This document shows positions 1 through 8,554 of a DNA stretch of 64,000 nucleotides, piece after piece; positions within the stretch are counted from its first letter, which is position 1, and each line of letters opens with the position of its first letter. The DNA is from Acinetobacter beijerinckii CIP 110307 (lineage in GTDB: Bacteria; Pseudomonadota; Gammaproteobacteria; Pseudomonadales; Moraxellaceae), in assembly GCF_000369005.1 (NCBI RefSeq), contig NZ_KB849765.1, positions 1,145,881-1,209,880 on the forward strand, read 5' to 3'. The notes under the pieces were generated by a model. That model worked only from the letters and a program-made list of their open reading frames with translations, did not search any database and was not told the origin of the DNA. The position numbers and the translations under genes are program-made.

Positions 1-899
1 GTCGTGAAATCGGTCATGGTCGTTTGGCGCGTCGTGGTGTGCAAGCAGTTCTTCCTGCGGCTGACCGCTTCCCTTATGTGATTCGTATTGTATCTGACAT
101 TACTGAATCAAATGGTTCATCTTCTATGGCTTCTGTATGTGGTGCTTCATTATCACTTATGGATGCAGGTGTTCCATTAAAAGCACCAGTTGCGGGTATC
201 GCAATGGGCTTAGTGAAAGAAGGCGAGCGTTTTGCAGTTCTTTCTGACATCTTGGGTGATGAAGATCATCTTGGCGATATGGACTTTAAAGTAGCAGGTT
301 CTGCAAACGGTATTACTGCACTTCAAATGGACATCAAGATCGAAGGGATCACTGAAGAGATTATGGAAGTTGCATTAAACCAAGCTTTTGCTGGTCGTAT
401 GCACATCTTGAATGAAATGAACAAAGTCATTTCACGTGCGCGTGCAGAAATTAGTGCCAATGCGCCGACTTTCGAAGTAATCAATATCAATCCAGACAAG
501 ATTCGTGACGTGATTGGTAAGGGTGGTGCAACCATTCGTGCGATTACTGAAGAAACTAAAGCTGCGATTGATATCGAAGATAACGGTACAGTACGTGTAT
601 TTGGTGAAACTAAAGCTGCTGCTCGTGCTGCGATTGCGAAAATCCAAGCACTTACTGCTGAAGTTGAACCAGGTAAGATCTATGATGGTAAAGTGATTCG
701 CATCGTTGAATTTGGTGCGTTCGTTAATATCATGCCAGGTACTGACGGTTTACTTCATATTTCGCAAATCTCAAATGAGCGTATTGCAAATGTGACTGAT
801 GTATTGAAAGAAGGTCAAGAGCTTAAAGTACAAGTTGCTGATGTTGATAATCGTGGTCGTATCAAGTTGACAATGAAAGATATTGAGCAAGCTCAATAA
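1..899 (+). CDS. pnp: Polyribonucleotide nucleotidyltransferase (PNPase), 3' part
   Basis: C-terminal 298 residues of PNPase, a phosphorolytic 3'-to-5' exoribonuclease of the RNA degradosome. The 5' end lies outside the window and the reading frame enters at base 3. Visible parts are the end of the second RNase PH domain ([15 protein letters not shown] at the edge, then the [15 protein letters not shown] active-site stretch), a KH domain with the RNA-binding loop GKGGATIR, and a C-terminal S1 domain ([13 protein letters not shown], then GLLHISQIS). The protein stops soon after the S1 domain (DIEQAQ), as is usual. A strong terminator follows directly. Identification is certain. Confidence 0.98.
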   Translation, partial: REIGHGRLARRGVQAVLPAADRFPYVIRIVSDITESNGSSSMASVCGASLSLMDAGVPLKAPVAGIAMGLVKEGERFAVLSDILGDEDHLGDMDFKVAGSANGITALQMDIKIEGITEEIMEVALNQAFAGRMHILNEMNKVISRARAEISANAPTFEVININPDKIRDVIGKGGATIRAITEETKAAIDIEDNGTVRVFGETKAAARAAIAKIQALTAEVEPGKIYDGKVIRIVEFGAFVNIMPGTDGLLHISQISNERIANVTDVLKEGQELKVQVADVDNRGRIKLTMKDIEQAQ

Positions 900-916
900 T
901 AGTAAGATCTCAGCTT

Positions 917-952
917 AAAAAAAGCGCATTGTTTTAACAATGCGCTTTTTTA
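917..952 (+). terminator. Rho-independent terminator of pnp
   Basis: Long inverted repeat AAAAGCGCATTGTT / AACAATGCGCTTTT with a short loop and a T-run, 18 bases after the pnp stop codon. Confidence 0.9.
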
Positions 953-1155
953 TTAACTTAATGAAAGTTATAGATATAAAAAATCAAAACTATAAACATA
1001 AATCAAATTTATATTAGACATTAGTCTAGTGCTCAAATTGTATTTATCACAATTAACGTAGAATCCTCAAACTTTCCGCTCCTACCTGAGTTTGTTAGGT
1101 TTTAGATAGACAGTCGGAAGTCTATTTTTCATCCCAATATGAAGGAATATCGCGC

Positions 1156-2475
1156 ATGCACGTCGACCATGTAGCCGCAGGTCAAGATGACCAACAGCCA
1201 CCAAAGAAACCCAAATTTTATCAAATCCTCTATGTGCAAGTGATCTTCGCAATTGTTGCGGGGATATTATTAGGTCATTTTTTTCCTGAATTTGGTGAAA
1301 GCTTAAAGCCACTTGGTGAAGCCTTTATTAAATTGGTTAAGATGATTATTGCTCCTGTGATTTTCCTGACCGTTGTGACTGGTATTGCTGGGATGAAAAA
1401 TCTCGGTAGTGTTGGGCGTGTAACAGGTAAAGCGATGATCTACTTTCTGACCTTTTCAACACTTGCGCTGATCATTGGTCTGATTGTTGGTAATTTGATT
1501 GAACCTGGACATGGTTTAAATATTGACCCAAGCACTTTGCACAGCACTAAAGTAGATGAATATGCGGCTAAAGCACATGAATCGACTATTACTGGTTTTT
1601 TAATGAATATCATTCCTGATACTTTGATCAGTCCATTCGTGTCTGGACAGATTCTTCAGGTTTTATTTGTTGCAGTACTATTTGGTTTGGCATTGGCTAA
1701 ATCAGGTGATCTTGGTCGTCCTGTAACCGATTTTCTTCAACAATTAACCAATCCTGTTTTTACCTTGGTTGGTATGTTGATGAAGTTCGCTCCAATCGGT
1801 GCATTTGGTGCGATGGCATTCACGATTGGTGCGTATGGTATTAGCTCTATTGGTAATCTCATGTTGCTGATTGCAACGTTTTACATCACGGCTTTATTGT
1901 TCGTCATCATCGTTTTAGGTGCAGTGGCAAAATACAATGGTTTCTCCATTATTGATCTCATTCGTTATATCAAAGATGAATTGTGGTTAGTACTTGGAAC
2001 AAGCTCATCTGAAGCAGCACTCCCATCACTTATGGCGAAGATGGAAAAAGTGGGTTGTGAAAAATCAGTTGTTGGTTTGGTGATTCCAACAGGTTATTCA
2101 TTTAACTTGGACGGTACCAATATCTATATGACCTTGGCTGCTTTATTTATTGCACAGGCATGTAATATTGAACTGAGCTTTACTCAGCAGATCACGATTT
2201 TATTGGTTGCGATGCTGAGTTCTAAAGGTGCAGCAGGTATTACTGGTGCAGGTTTTATTACCTTAGCGGCGACACTTTCAGTTGTACCTGCGATTCCAGT
2301 TGCGGGTATGGCATTGATCTTAGGTATTGATCGCTTCATGTCGGAATGTCGTGCATTAACCAATTTAGTTGGTAATGCGTGTGCAACAATCGTGGTTGCA
2401 AAATGGGATAATGCTTTAGATAAAGAGCAATTAGACCAAGCTTTAAAACATGGTATCGTGAAGCAAGACGTTTAA
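1156..2475 (+). CDS. dctA: C4-dicarboxylate:cation symporter DctA (DAACS family)
   Basis: 439-residue inner-membrane symporter for succinate, fumarate and malate with protons or sodium. Family signatures are the serine-rich hairpin [13 protein letters not shown], the [16 protein letters not shown] segment and the C-terminal [19 protein letters not shown]. There are about eight hydrophobic segments plus two re-entrant hairpins, and length is close to E. coli DctA. A GAAGGA ribosome site precedes the ATG at 1156. The first ~20 residues are hydrophilic ([19 protein letters not shown]), an extension absent from the second paralogue at 28.5 kb. Flanked by terminators, so transcribed alone. A glutamate or aspartate specificity (GltP) cannot be excluded from sequence. 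Confidence 0.9.
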   Translation: MHVDHVAAGQDDQQPPKKPKFYQILYVQVIFAIVAGILLGHFFPEFGESLKPLGEAFIKLVKMIIAPVIFLTVVTGIAGMKNLGSVGRVTGKAMIYFLTFSTLALIIGLIVGNLIEPGHGLNIDPSTLHSTKVDEYAAKAHESTITGFLMNIIPDTLISPFVSGQILQVLFVAVLFGLALAKSGDLGRPVTDFLQQLTNPVFTLVGMLMKFAPIGAFGAMAFTIGAYGISSIGNLMLLIATFYITALLFVIIVLGAVAKYNGFSIIDLIRYIKDELWLVLGTSSSEAALPSLMAKMEKVGCEKSVVGLVIPTGYSFNLDGTNIYMTLAALFIAQACNIELSFTQQITILLVAMLSSKGAAGITGAGFITLAATLSVVPAIPVAGMALILGIDRFMSECRALTNLVGNACATIVVAKWDNALDKEQLDQALKHGIVKQDV

Positions 2476-2490
2476 TTTTTAATATTGTTA

Positions 2491-2525
2491 AAAAGCCTTC
2501 ATGCAATACATGAAGGCTTTTTTTT
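2491..2525 (+). terminator. Rho-independent terminator of dctA
   Basis: Perfect 13-bp stem AAAAGCCTTCATG / CATGAAGGCTTTT with a 5-base loop, followed by T residues. Confidence 0.92.
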
Positions 2526-2611
2526 GGATTATATTTTGCTATGTAATATCCATAGCTTTTTACGAAGCTTCATGGCAGCATTTGCTTAGATATTCACACT
2601 CATAAAGACCT

Positions 2612-3835
2612 ATGCAACTTTATTATTTTTATCGCCATAATACTGAAAATACCGTTTTTATTAGCGCAGAAGAACATTTAGAACATACGCTTGAATTTTT
2701 ATGGGTGGATAGCTTAAGACAAGATCTTGTGAATCATACCGAGACATGGCAAAAGAGTATTTACGAGCATACTGGGCTTATACCCAATGAATTTCATATG
2801 CGCGATTTACTCAATATTGAGCATCCTTGTGCATTTGACACTGTTGAGGAATATGATCTTCTGGTATTTAGAAAGCTGATTAGCCCAGATGATCAGATTC
2901 TTGAAAGTGATAGCACCACTGAATCACATGAAAGTATTTTTGGTTTAGCGACCACTCCAATGAGTTTTATTTTTACCCCCACGGTTTTGGTGAGTGTAAG
3001 AGAGCAGGGTAATAAAGCGGTAGAAAGTTACATTCAGCGTCTACAAATGATTATGGGGCGAGCAATTGTAGAGCAAAATAAACCGCGTAAATTACCCAGT
3101 ACACCTGCTGATCTATCCTTAAGATTACTTAATAGCATGATTGATGGTTATCTGAATCTACGTAAACCATTGACGCGCCGTGTGGAGTATTGGCAACAGC
3201 AGCTATTACAAGGCAATCGTCGTTTTAAGCAGTGGCATCAGTTGTTCCATGAGGATATGGCATTTCAGCAAATTGAAAACTTATGTGAAGAACAGATTGA
3301 AACTTTGCAGGAGTTTAGAGATGAACTCGTGGATAATTATCATCATGTATTCGGTGAGCGTAAACATAAAGCACAGGACATTCTCTTGGTTCGTTTGAAT
3401 GATTTGATGAGCCATGTTGAACGCGTGCAAAAACATACCTTACGTTTAAGGAATGCAATTCAATCTGCAATAGATTTACATTTCTCAGCAATCGCCAATC
3501 AAACCAATGAAAACATGCGTATCTTGGCAATCATTACTGCGATATTTGCACCGCTGACTTTGTTAACGGGAGTATATGGCATGAACTTTGAGTTTATTCC
3601 GGGACTGAAATCACCTGTTGGCTTTTGGATCATGCTTGGGGTTATGCTGATGAGTACTGTCTTCTTGCTCTATTATTTCTATCGACAGCATTTGGTTGGA
3701 CGTGGTGAGCGTAGTGTGATTGATTTGCTGGCCCAGCAGCATCGGCAGCGTAATTTTAATTTGTTGTGGTTCTTGGATTATGAACCGATTAAGCAAACGC
3801 TAAAAGAAGTCGAGAAAATGACTAAACTGAAATAA
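2612..3835 (+). CDS. corA: CorA-family divalent cation channel/transporter
   Basis: 407-residue member of the CorA/ZntB superfamily: a large cytoplasmic N-terminal alpha/beta domain, a long helix (about residues 200-290), then two C-terminal membrane helices. The diagnostic YGMNFEF motif (GMN at about residue 323) closes the first membrane helix and is followed by the periplasmic loop IPGLKSPVGF and the second helix (IMLGVMLMSTVFLLYYF). The protein is longer than E. coli CorA (316) because of an extended N-terminus and a basic C-terminal tail. Mg2+ or Co2+ uptake is the family default; Zn2+ transport (ZntB-like) cannot be ruled out. The stop codon lies inside the loop of a terminator hairpin shared with cbpM. 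Confidence 0.88.
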   Translation: MQLYYFYRHNTENTVFISAEEHLEHTLEFLWVDSLRQDLVNHTETWQKSIYEHTGLIPNEFHMRDLLNIEHPCAFDTVEEYDLLVFRKLISPDDQILESDSTTESHESIFGLATTPMSFIFTPTVLVSVREQGNKAVESYIQRLQMIMGRAIVEQNKPRKLPSTPADLSLRLLNSMIDGYLNLRKPLTRRVEYWQQQLLQGNRRFKQWHQLFHEDMAFQQIENLCEEQIETLQEFRDELVDNYHHVFGERKHKAQDILLVRLNDLMSHVERVQKHTLRLRNAIQSAIDLHFSAIANQTNENMRILAIITAIFAPLTLLTGVYGMNFEFIPGLKSPVGFWIMLGVMLMSTVFLLYYFYRQHLVGRGERSVIDLLAQQHRQRNFNLLWFLDYEPIKQTLKEVEKMTKLK

Positions 3836-3850
3836 AGAGTTTAGTCATTT
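3816..3850. terminator. Bidirectional hairpin between corA and cbpM
   Basis: Perfect 13-bp inverted repeat AAATGACTAAACT / AGTTTAGTCATTT with a 9-base loop that contains the corA stop codon. It lies between the converging ends of corA and cbpM and has short A/T tracts on both sides, so it could end both transcripts. Confidence 0.7.
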
Positions 3851-3869
3851 ATGAATCCGATACATTTGA

Positions 3870-4196
3870 TTAATGAAAATGTTTGAGTTGTTTGCGTAGT
3901 TGTTGGACTTCATCAATTAAGTCTAACATTACGGCGACAGCAGAGAGACTTGCATCGAAGTCACGTTGTAAACGATATGCTCGACGAGCGCGTGCAACAT
4001 CTTCACCGATGAATTGATAGCTTTGTGGATCGACCTGAATTTGTAAAATTTCATAATCAATGAGTTTTAAAACCCAGTCAGTGCTTTGTCCACAAGCCTC
4101 TGCAAAGTGCTCAAGATCAAGTGCCAATTGTTCATCAATGATTTCAACTTGGCAGTGACCGTCATATTGAATTTCTTTGTATTGAATGGTTGTCAT
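3870..4196 (-). CDS. cbpM: Chaperone modulatory protein CbpM
   Basis: 108-residue MerR-like helical protein. In enterobacteria CbpM binds the J-domain of CbpA and blocks its stimulation of DnaK. The C-terminal half (VARARRAYRLQRDFDASLSA, then LIDEVQQLRKQLKHF) matches the family, and it lies 11 bp downstream of cbpA in the same orientation, which is the standard partner arrangement. It lacks a DNA-binding wing, so a regulator role is unlikely. Confidence 0.9.
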   Translation of the reverse strand: MTTIQYKEIQYDGHCQVEIIDEQLALDLEHFAEACGQSTDWVLKLIDYEILQIQVDPQSYQFIGEDVARARRAYRLQRDFDASLSAVAVMLDLIDEVQQLRKQLKHFH

Positions 4197-4207
4197 GATC
4201 TTACTCC

Positions 4208-5152
4208 TTATGAGGCACGAGGTCTGAACGATGAAAAGCTTTCAGCAAATGTTTGGTAAGCTTGTTGTTCTTGTTCGGTATGTGCTGGCGGTAAAACAAT
4301 ATTAATTATTAAATACAGATGTCCAACGTTTTTGTTTGGAATCCCTTTATCTTTTAAGCGTAATTGTTGTCCATTTTTGGCATTTTTCGGTAAGTTCACT
4401 TTAAGCAGCCCAGCAGGAGTATGAACTTCAATACTTTCTCCGAGACCTGCTTCCCAAGGGCTAACATCAATGGTTTGATAAACATCCGCGCCTTCGACAC
4501 GGATTCGATCAGTCTCTTTGTATTGGAGCTCAATATAAAGATCACCATTTTCGCCGCCATTGATACCACTTTGTCCTTGACCATTTAAGCGGATTTGTTG
4601 ACCTTCTTTCATTCCTTTAGGAATTTTAACTTCTAAGGTTTTTCGTTGGACTTCGGGTTCGCCATAAACACTATAGGTTGGAATTTGTAGTGTAATTTGT
4701 TGTGTTGAACCATGATAGGCAATATCTAAATCGACCTGAATACTGGCGTGTTGGTCTTCGCCACGATAGCTGCGTTGTTGACGCTGCGAACGTTGTTGCC
4801 CTCCGCCGAAACCTGAACCGAAACGACCAAATAAATCTTCAAAGCCACTAAAATCTGCACCATCTCCTGAGCTTTGACGATAGAATTGTGAGCCATCAAA
4901 TCCGCTTGGATTACCTTGCCCAGAATGCGAAAAACCTTGTGGATGATCGAGCATCTGATCATATTCAGCTTTTTTTTCGGTATTGCTTAAAGTGTCATAG
5001 GCAACATTGATCGCCTGCATTTTAGCTTCCGCATCTTTTTCTTTGCTAATGTCAGGATGATATTTACGCGCCAGTTTTCGATAGGCTTTTTTAATTTCAT
5101 CTGCAGAAGCTTCTCTGGTCACACCTAATTCTTCATAATAGTTTTTTGGCAT
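4208..5152 (-). CDS. cbpA: DnaJ-class co-chaperone CbpA
   Basis: 314-residue type II J-protein. The J-domain (residues ~5-70) has the HPD motif at about 32-34 (KYHPDISKEK). A Gly/Phe/Gln-rich linker (~75-130, with FGRFGSGFGGGQQ) leads to two DnaJ C-terminal beta-domains (~135-310), without the zinc-finger cysteines of DnaJ. In enterobacteria CbpA acts with DnaK under stress and in stationary phase and also binds curved DNA. The linker is richer in Gln and Arg than in E. coli. It forms an operon with cbpM. A heat-shock-like promoter may lie about 65-90 bp upstream (5214-5241). Confidence 0.95.
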   Translation of the reverse strand: MPKNYYEELGVTREASADEIKKAYRKLARKYHPDISKEKDAEAKMQAINVAYDTLSNTEKKAEYDQMLDHPQGFSHSGQGNPSGFDGSQFYRQSSGDGADFSGFEDLFGRFGSGFGGGQQRSQRQQRSYRGEDQHASIQVDLDIAYHGSTQQITLQIPTYSVYGEPEVQRKTLEVKIPKGMKEGQQIRLNGQGQSGINGGENGDLYIELQYKETDRIRVEGADVYQTIDVSPWEAGLGESIEVHTPAGLLKVNLPKNAKNGQQLRLKDKGIPNKNVGHLYLIINIVLPPAHTEQEQQAYQTFAESFSSFRPRAS

Positions 5153-5213
5153 TGATTATCGTCTTATCTATTGCTTTTCATTCTATTATTTGACGATTGA
5201 GGGAGAAAAGACA

Positions 5214-5241
5214 GAGGGGAAGTGTGTTGATCTTGTTTCAG
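5214..5241 (-). promoter_or_regulatory. Possible sigma-32-type promoter of cbpA
   Basis: On the minus strand CTGAAAC (5241-5235) is followed after 14 bp by CCCCTCT (5220-5214). This resembles the heat-shock consensus CTTGAAA-N13/15-CCCCATNT with two mismatches. It sits 62 bp upstream of the cbpA start. Inference from pattern only. Confidence 0.35.
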
Positions 5242-5291
5242 ATGAGAAAATCAATAATAAATCGTCACTTTGATTCATTTGGAATAAAATT

Positions 5292-5588
5292 ATGCAATAT
5301 TGGAAAGTAGCGTAGATTCATGATTTTATTGATGAACCTATATTTATATATGGAGAACTCAATGATGAATTTGAAGAAATACGTAAAGTCGAAATGTTTA
5401 GAGATGGTCGATTAGGGTATGCAAGCATAAGCGGACTTGAATATCTTACTTTGAGTTCGGAAACCAATTGGCTGCCTAAAGAAGAAATAGAAGTAGATCC
5501 ACAATTTATTGTTGAAGTAATTTCTAAAGTAGAATTTGAAAAGGTTTGGATTCAAGCGATTAGCAATAATACCCATATAGATGAATGA
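5292..5588 (+). pseudogene. DUF6881-like protein, interrupted by an amber codon
   Basis: An ATG at 5292 opens a frame reading MQYWKVA, then TAG at 5313-5315, then IHDFIDEPIFIYGELNDEF and on without further stops to 5588. DUF6881 proteins start with a motif like K-V-x-W-I-H-D-x-x-D-E-P, so the TAG stands exactly where Trp (TGG) is expected: a single G-to-A change. The remaining 90 codons (EIRKVEMFRDGRLGYAS, then DPQFIVEVISKVEFEKVW) look intact, which suggests the break is recent. The internal ATG at 5394 is probably not a real start because it lies in the middle of the domain. Family function is unknown; related genes occur in immunity and toxin-neighbour contexts. Confidence 0.75.
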
Positions 5589-5616
5589 ACTCCCATGAAT
5601 GAATAACATGGGAGTT
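5588..5616. terminator. Hairpin between the DUF6881 pseudogene and hslO
   Basis: Perfect 10-bp stem AACTCCCATG / CATGGGAGTT with a 9-base loop between converging genes. No long T-run follows on either strand, so it is a weak terminator candidate. Confidence 0.45.
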
Positions 5617-5624
5617 GTTAAGGT

Positions 5625-6500
5625 TTAACTCAAATGCTCACCAAACAAAGCTAAAGCTTCTTCGGCGGTAAATTCATAACGTGTGTTACAGCATTGGCAA
5701 TCCATTTGAATCGGATTTTGAACTTCAAGAGATTCATGTACTGCTGTTACACCAATTTGAATCAATGCATTAGCACAGCGTTCACGAGAGCAAGTGCAAC
5801 CAAACTTTAACTCTTCAACATCAGGTAGGCGAACTTCTTCTTCATTATACAAACGATAAAGAATTTCATCGGCTGAAAGATCAGTGAGTTCTTCAGGTTT
5901 TAAGGTTTCGGTTAGCATGGTCAAACGTGGCCATAAATCTTCGTCAACCAATCTTTGTTCTTCTTCGTCATTACGAGGAAGGAGCTGAATCAATAAACCG
6001 CCTGAACGCTGACTATTGGTCGCCAACACAATGTGAGTCGGAATCTGTGCAGATAAGTCGTAGTATTGGATTAAACAACCCGCCAAGGTCGGTTGATCCA
6101 GCGGTACGATACCTTGATAGCGTTCACCATGTTCTGGTTCAATATTAATAAACAGAATAGGATTGGTTAATGCTGCAAGTACAGTGCTACTGTCCGTACC
6201 TTCGGCGAAGCGTGGGTCTTCTTCATAATCAGCCAAAGCACGGACCTCACCTAAATGATTACACTCAGCCATTGCCCATTTAAATGTACCATTTGCTTGA
6301 ATCTGTAAGCTAATACGCCCTTGAATCTTCAATGTGCTTGCAAGTAAAGCTGTTGCACTTAACATTTCACCCAATAAGCTTTGTACCGCAGGCATATACT
6401 CTCGTTTCGCCAAAACAGTTTGCAGTGCTTCTTCCAAATGAACTATTTCACCGCGAATAGGACTATTTTCGATAAAAAAGCGTTGGCGTAAATCAGACAT
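5625..6500 (-). CDS. hslO: Redox-regulated chaperone Hsp33
   Basis: 291-residue cytoplasmic holdase, activated by oxidation and unfolding of its zinc domain. The C-terminal redox switch is complete: FGCTCSRERC at about residues 233-243 and DCQCCNTRY at about 264-272 supply the C-x-C...C-x-x-C zinc ligands. The N-terminus matches the family (RFFIENSPIRGEIVHL). An extra Cys next to each pair is visible. A GGAG ribosome site precedes the ATG. The leader contains a double-hairpin element (6515-6565). Confidence 0.97.
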   Translation of the reverse strand: MSDLRQRFFIENSPIRGEIVHLEEALQTVLAKREYMPAVQSLLGEMLSATALLASTLKIQGRISLQIQANGTFKWAMAECNHLGEVRALADYEEDPRFAEGTDSSTVLAALTNPILFINIEPEHGERYQGIVPLDQPTLAGCLIQYYDLSAQIPTHIVLATNSQRSGGLLIQLLPRNDEEEQRLVDEDLWPRLTMLTETLKPEELTDLSADEILYRLYNEEEVRLPDVEELKFGCTCSRERCANALIQIGVTAVHESLEVQNPIQMDCQCCNTRYEFTAEEALALFGEHLS

Positions 6501-6514
6501 ATTTTTCTCCAGTA

Positions 6515-6565
6515 CCCCTAAGGGGAAAACAAAGCAACGCTTTGCCTTTAAAAGCGCAAAAGGCT
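6515..6565. repeat. Double-hairpin palindromic element upstream of hslO
   Basis: Three short palindromes in a row: CCCCTAAGGGG (6516-6525 region), CAAAGC-AAC-GCTTTG (6530-6544) and GCCTTT...AAAGGC (6544-6564). The middle one nearly equals a hairpin at 19937-19953 next to the ETF-QO gene (ACAAAGCAAYGCTTTG), hinting at a dispersed small element. It lies in the hslO leader and could shape its mRNA. Confidence 0.4.
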
Positions 6566-6617
6566 TTATAAAAGGTCTATGGTTATGCAGTCAATAATGG
6601 TGTCAGTTTGTCAAAAC

Positions 6618-8438
6618 TCAAGATGTTTGATTGGGTGAATTTGCATCAGTTTGTGTGTTTTGCTCATGCTTCATCCGATTTGGACTGAAAGTTTTTGTAT
6701 TTTCAAATAAGTATTGCAGTTCAGCAATGGCACTCGGATAACTTTCAACAATATCTTGTTCTTGAGAAAGGTAATGTTGCTGCATCAGCAGTTGTTCATC
6801 TTCCTGTTTAAATAACTCAATTTGTGCCTGTGCTTCATCACTTGAAATACCTGTCTTAACTAAAGCTTGCATAGCCATATTTAATGAAGATGCGTAAGTT
6901 TCTCGCCAAATATTTGGAATACCTAAACTATTGATCAAATGAGCATGGTGACGGTCACGTGCTCGAATAAAGATGGTTAAATCAGGATAGTTCAGGCGTA
7001 AGTGACGGGCTAAATTCATGCTGTCTTCAACATCATCAATAGCAAGGATAAGAAGTGTACAGTATTCGATCCCAGCGGCACGTAAGTTTTCAACTTGCGT
7101 GACATCAGCATCCATAAAACGGTGTCCATATTGTTCAATAAAGTCTGCGTTCGGCTGATTGCTATCAATCACACTGAATTGCTTGCCTTGTGCATGTAAA
7201 GCGCGTGCAACCACTTGTCCAAAACGACCAAATCCGACGATCACAATAGGGTGTTGTGGAATATCGATCTCATTTGTAGCCATATTGTTCTGATGGAATC
7301 TAGGCAAAATCTTGCTATTCAATAACCAATACAATGGTGGCGTTAACAACATGGAGCCGAATATAACCAGTAAGCTAGATTGTAGCAGCGGTGTTGTGAG
7401 TAAACTTTCATTTTCAGCTAATTTGAGCAGAATAAAGCTTAGTTCACCACTTTGCGCTAGTGTAATTGCGACTAGCATGCTGAGTTTGGTATCACGTTGT
7501 TGATAATAACTTACTGCTGCAATCACAATCGCTTTGATCAAAACCAAAGCTAAAATACATGTGACAATAAAAAGAGATGTTTGACTTAAAGGTTCTAGCG
7601 AAATTCCTAAACCGATCGCAAGGAAAAACAGACCAATCAAGGCATCTTTAAAGGGCAGAATAATCCGCTCAATTTCAGCTTTAAACTCTGTTTCTGCTAA
7701 TAATACGCCTGCTAAAAATGCACCAATCAAGCTATGAATATTTAAAATATCCATAATCAGGATAACAGACAGTACAACCAATAAGCTCAGTAAAGGAATT
7801 AAATGAATACTGTTTTTATGAGCTAAGAATCGAAATGCAGGGCGAACCAAATAGCGACTTGACAAAAATAATCCTGAAATCGTGGCAATGATTGCAGCAA
7901 AATAAGCCACACCATGTCGTGTAGACGCCGTATCTTCGAGTAAAGGAAACATTGCGATCAAAATGACAGCAAACAACGCTTGAAACTGCAAAGTAGCTAA
8001 ACTCATTTGCCCTAAGTGAGCGTTGAGTTGTTGTTTCTGTTGTAGGAACTGTTGTACTAAAGCCACTGCTGAAAAAGCGAAAGCGCAGCCAAGGATAATG
8101 CTCGTAAGAAGTTTTTTGAATAATAAAAAGCATATTGCAATCAGAATAGGAGTGATAATTATGAGTTGAAGACCACTATTTCTAAGTATTCTTTTGCGTT
8201 CTAACCAAAGCTGTACTGGTCGAAACGAGAAACCAAGAAAGAACATAACACTCATCATGCCCAAACTGAGCAGTTGCTCGATGAGTAGAGGTTCTTCAAT
8301 CAGACCAAGCACACTTGTACTCAGTAAAAGTCCTGCAATCAGATATCCCAACACTGTGCTTGAAGCATAACGTTTTGTTAAAGGAACAAAAATTAAAGTT
8401 GCTATCAGTAAAACAATAATCGGTAGTAATAAAGACAT
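6618..8438 (-). CDS. CPA2-family monovalent cation:proton antiporter with RCK domain (Kef-like)
   Basis: 606 residues. The N-terminal ~380 residues form about 12-13 membrane helices of the Na_H_Exchanger/CPA2 fold (DILNIHSLIGAFLAGVLLAE, then ALIGLFFLAIGL). A TrkA-N/RCK nucleotide-binding domain follows from about residue 395 (IVIVGFGRFGQVVARAL), with a hydrophilic Gln/Glu-rich tail. This architecture is that of KefB/KefC-type K+ efflux systems controlled by NAD(H) or glutathione adducts. No KefF/KefG-type ancillary oxidoreductase is adjacent, so gating by glutathione adducts is unproven. It was probably acquired vertically: base composition matches its neighbours. Confidence 0.88.
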   Translation of the reverse strand: MSLLLPIIVLLIATLIFVPLTKRYASSTVLGYLIAGLLLSTSVLGLIEEPLLIEQLLSLGMMSVMFFLGFSFRPVQLWLERKRILRNSGLQLIIITPILIAICFLLFKKLLTSIILGCAFAFSAVALVQQFLQQKQQLNAHLGQMSLATLQFQALFAVILIAMFPLLEDTASTRHGVAYFAAIIATISGLFLSSRYLVRPAFRFLAHKNSIHLIPLLSLLVVLSVILIMDILNIHSLIGAFLAGVLLAETEFKAEIERIILPFKDALIGLFFLAIGLGISLEPLSQTSLFIVTCILALVLIKAIVIAAVSYYQQRDTKLSMLVAITLAQSGELSFILLKLAENESLLTTPLLQSSLLVIFGSMLLTPPLYWLLNSKILPRFHQNNMATNEIDIPQHPIVIVGFGRFGQVVARALHAQGKQFSVIDSNQPNADFIEQYGHRFMDADVTQVENLRAAGIEYCTLLILAIDDVEDSMNLARHLRLNYPDLTIFIRARDRHHAHLINSLGIPNIWRETYASSLNMAMQALVKTGISSDEAQAQIELFKQEDEQLLMQQHYLSQEQDIVESYPSAIAELQYLFENTKTFSPNRMKHEQNTQTDANSPNQTS

Positions 8439-8554
8439 TCAATGCCTCAAGTTTTTCTATTTAGCCTAGACAAAGTATGGTGCAGAGCGTTTATCCATAG
8501 GATGGATCAACTTAGAAAGATCACGTGTCATTTTAACTGCTCAAGTCTAGCTCA

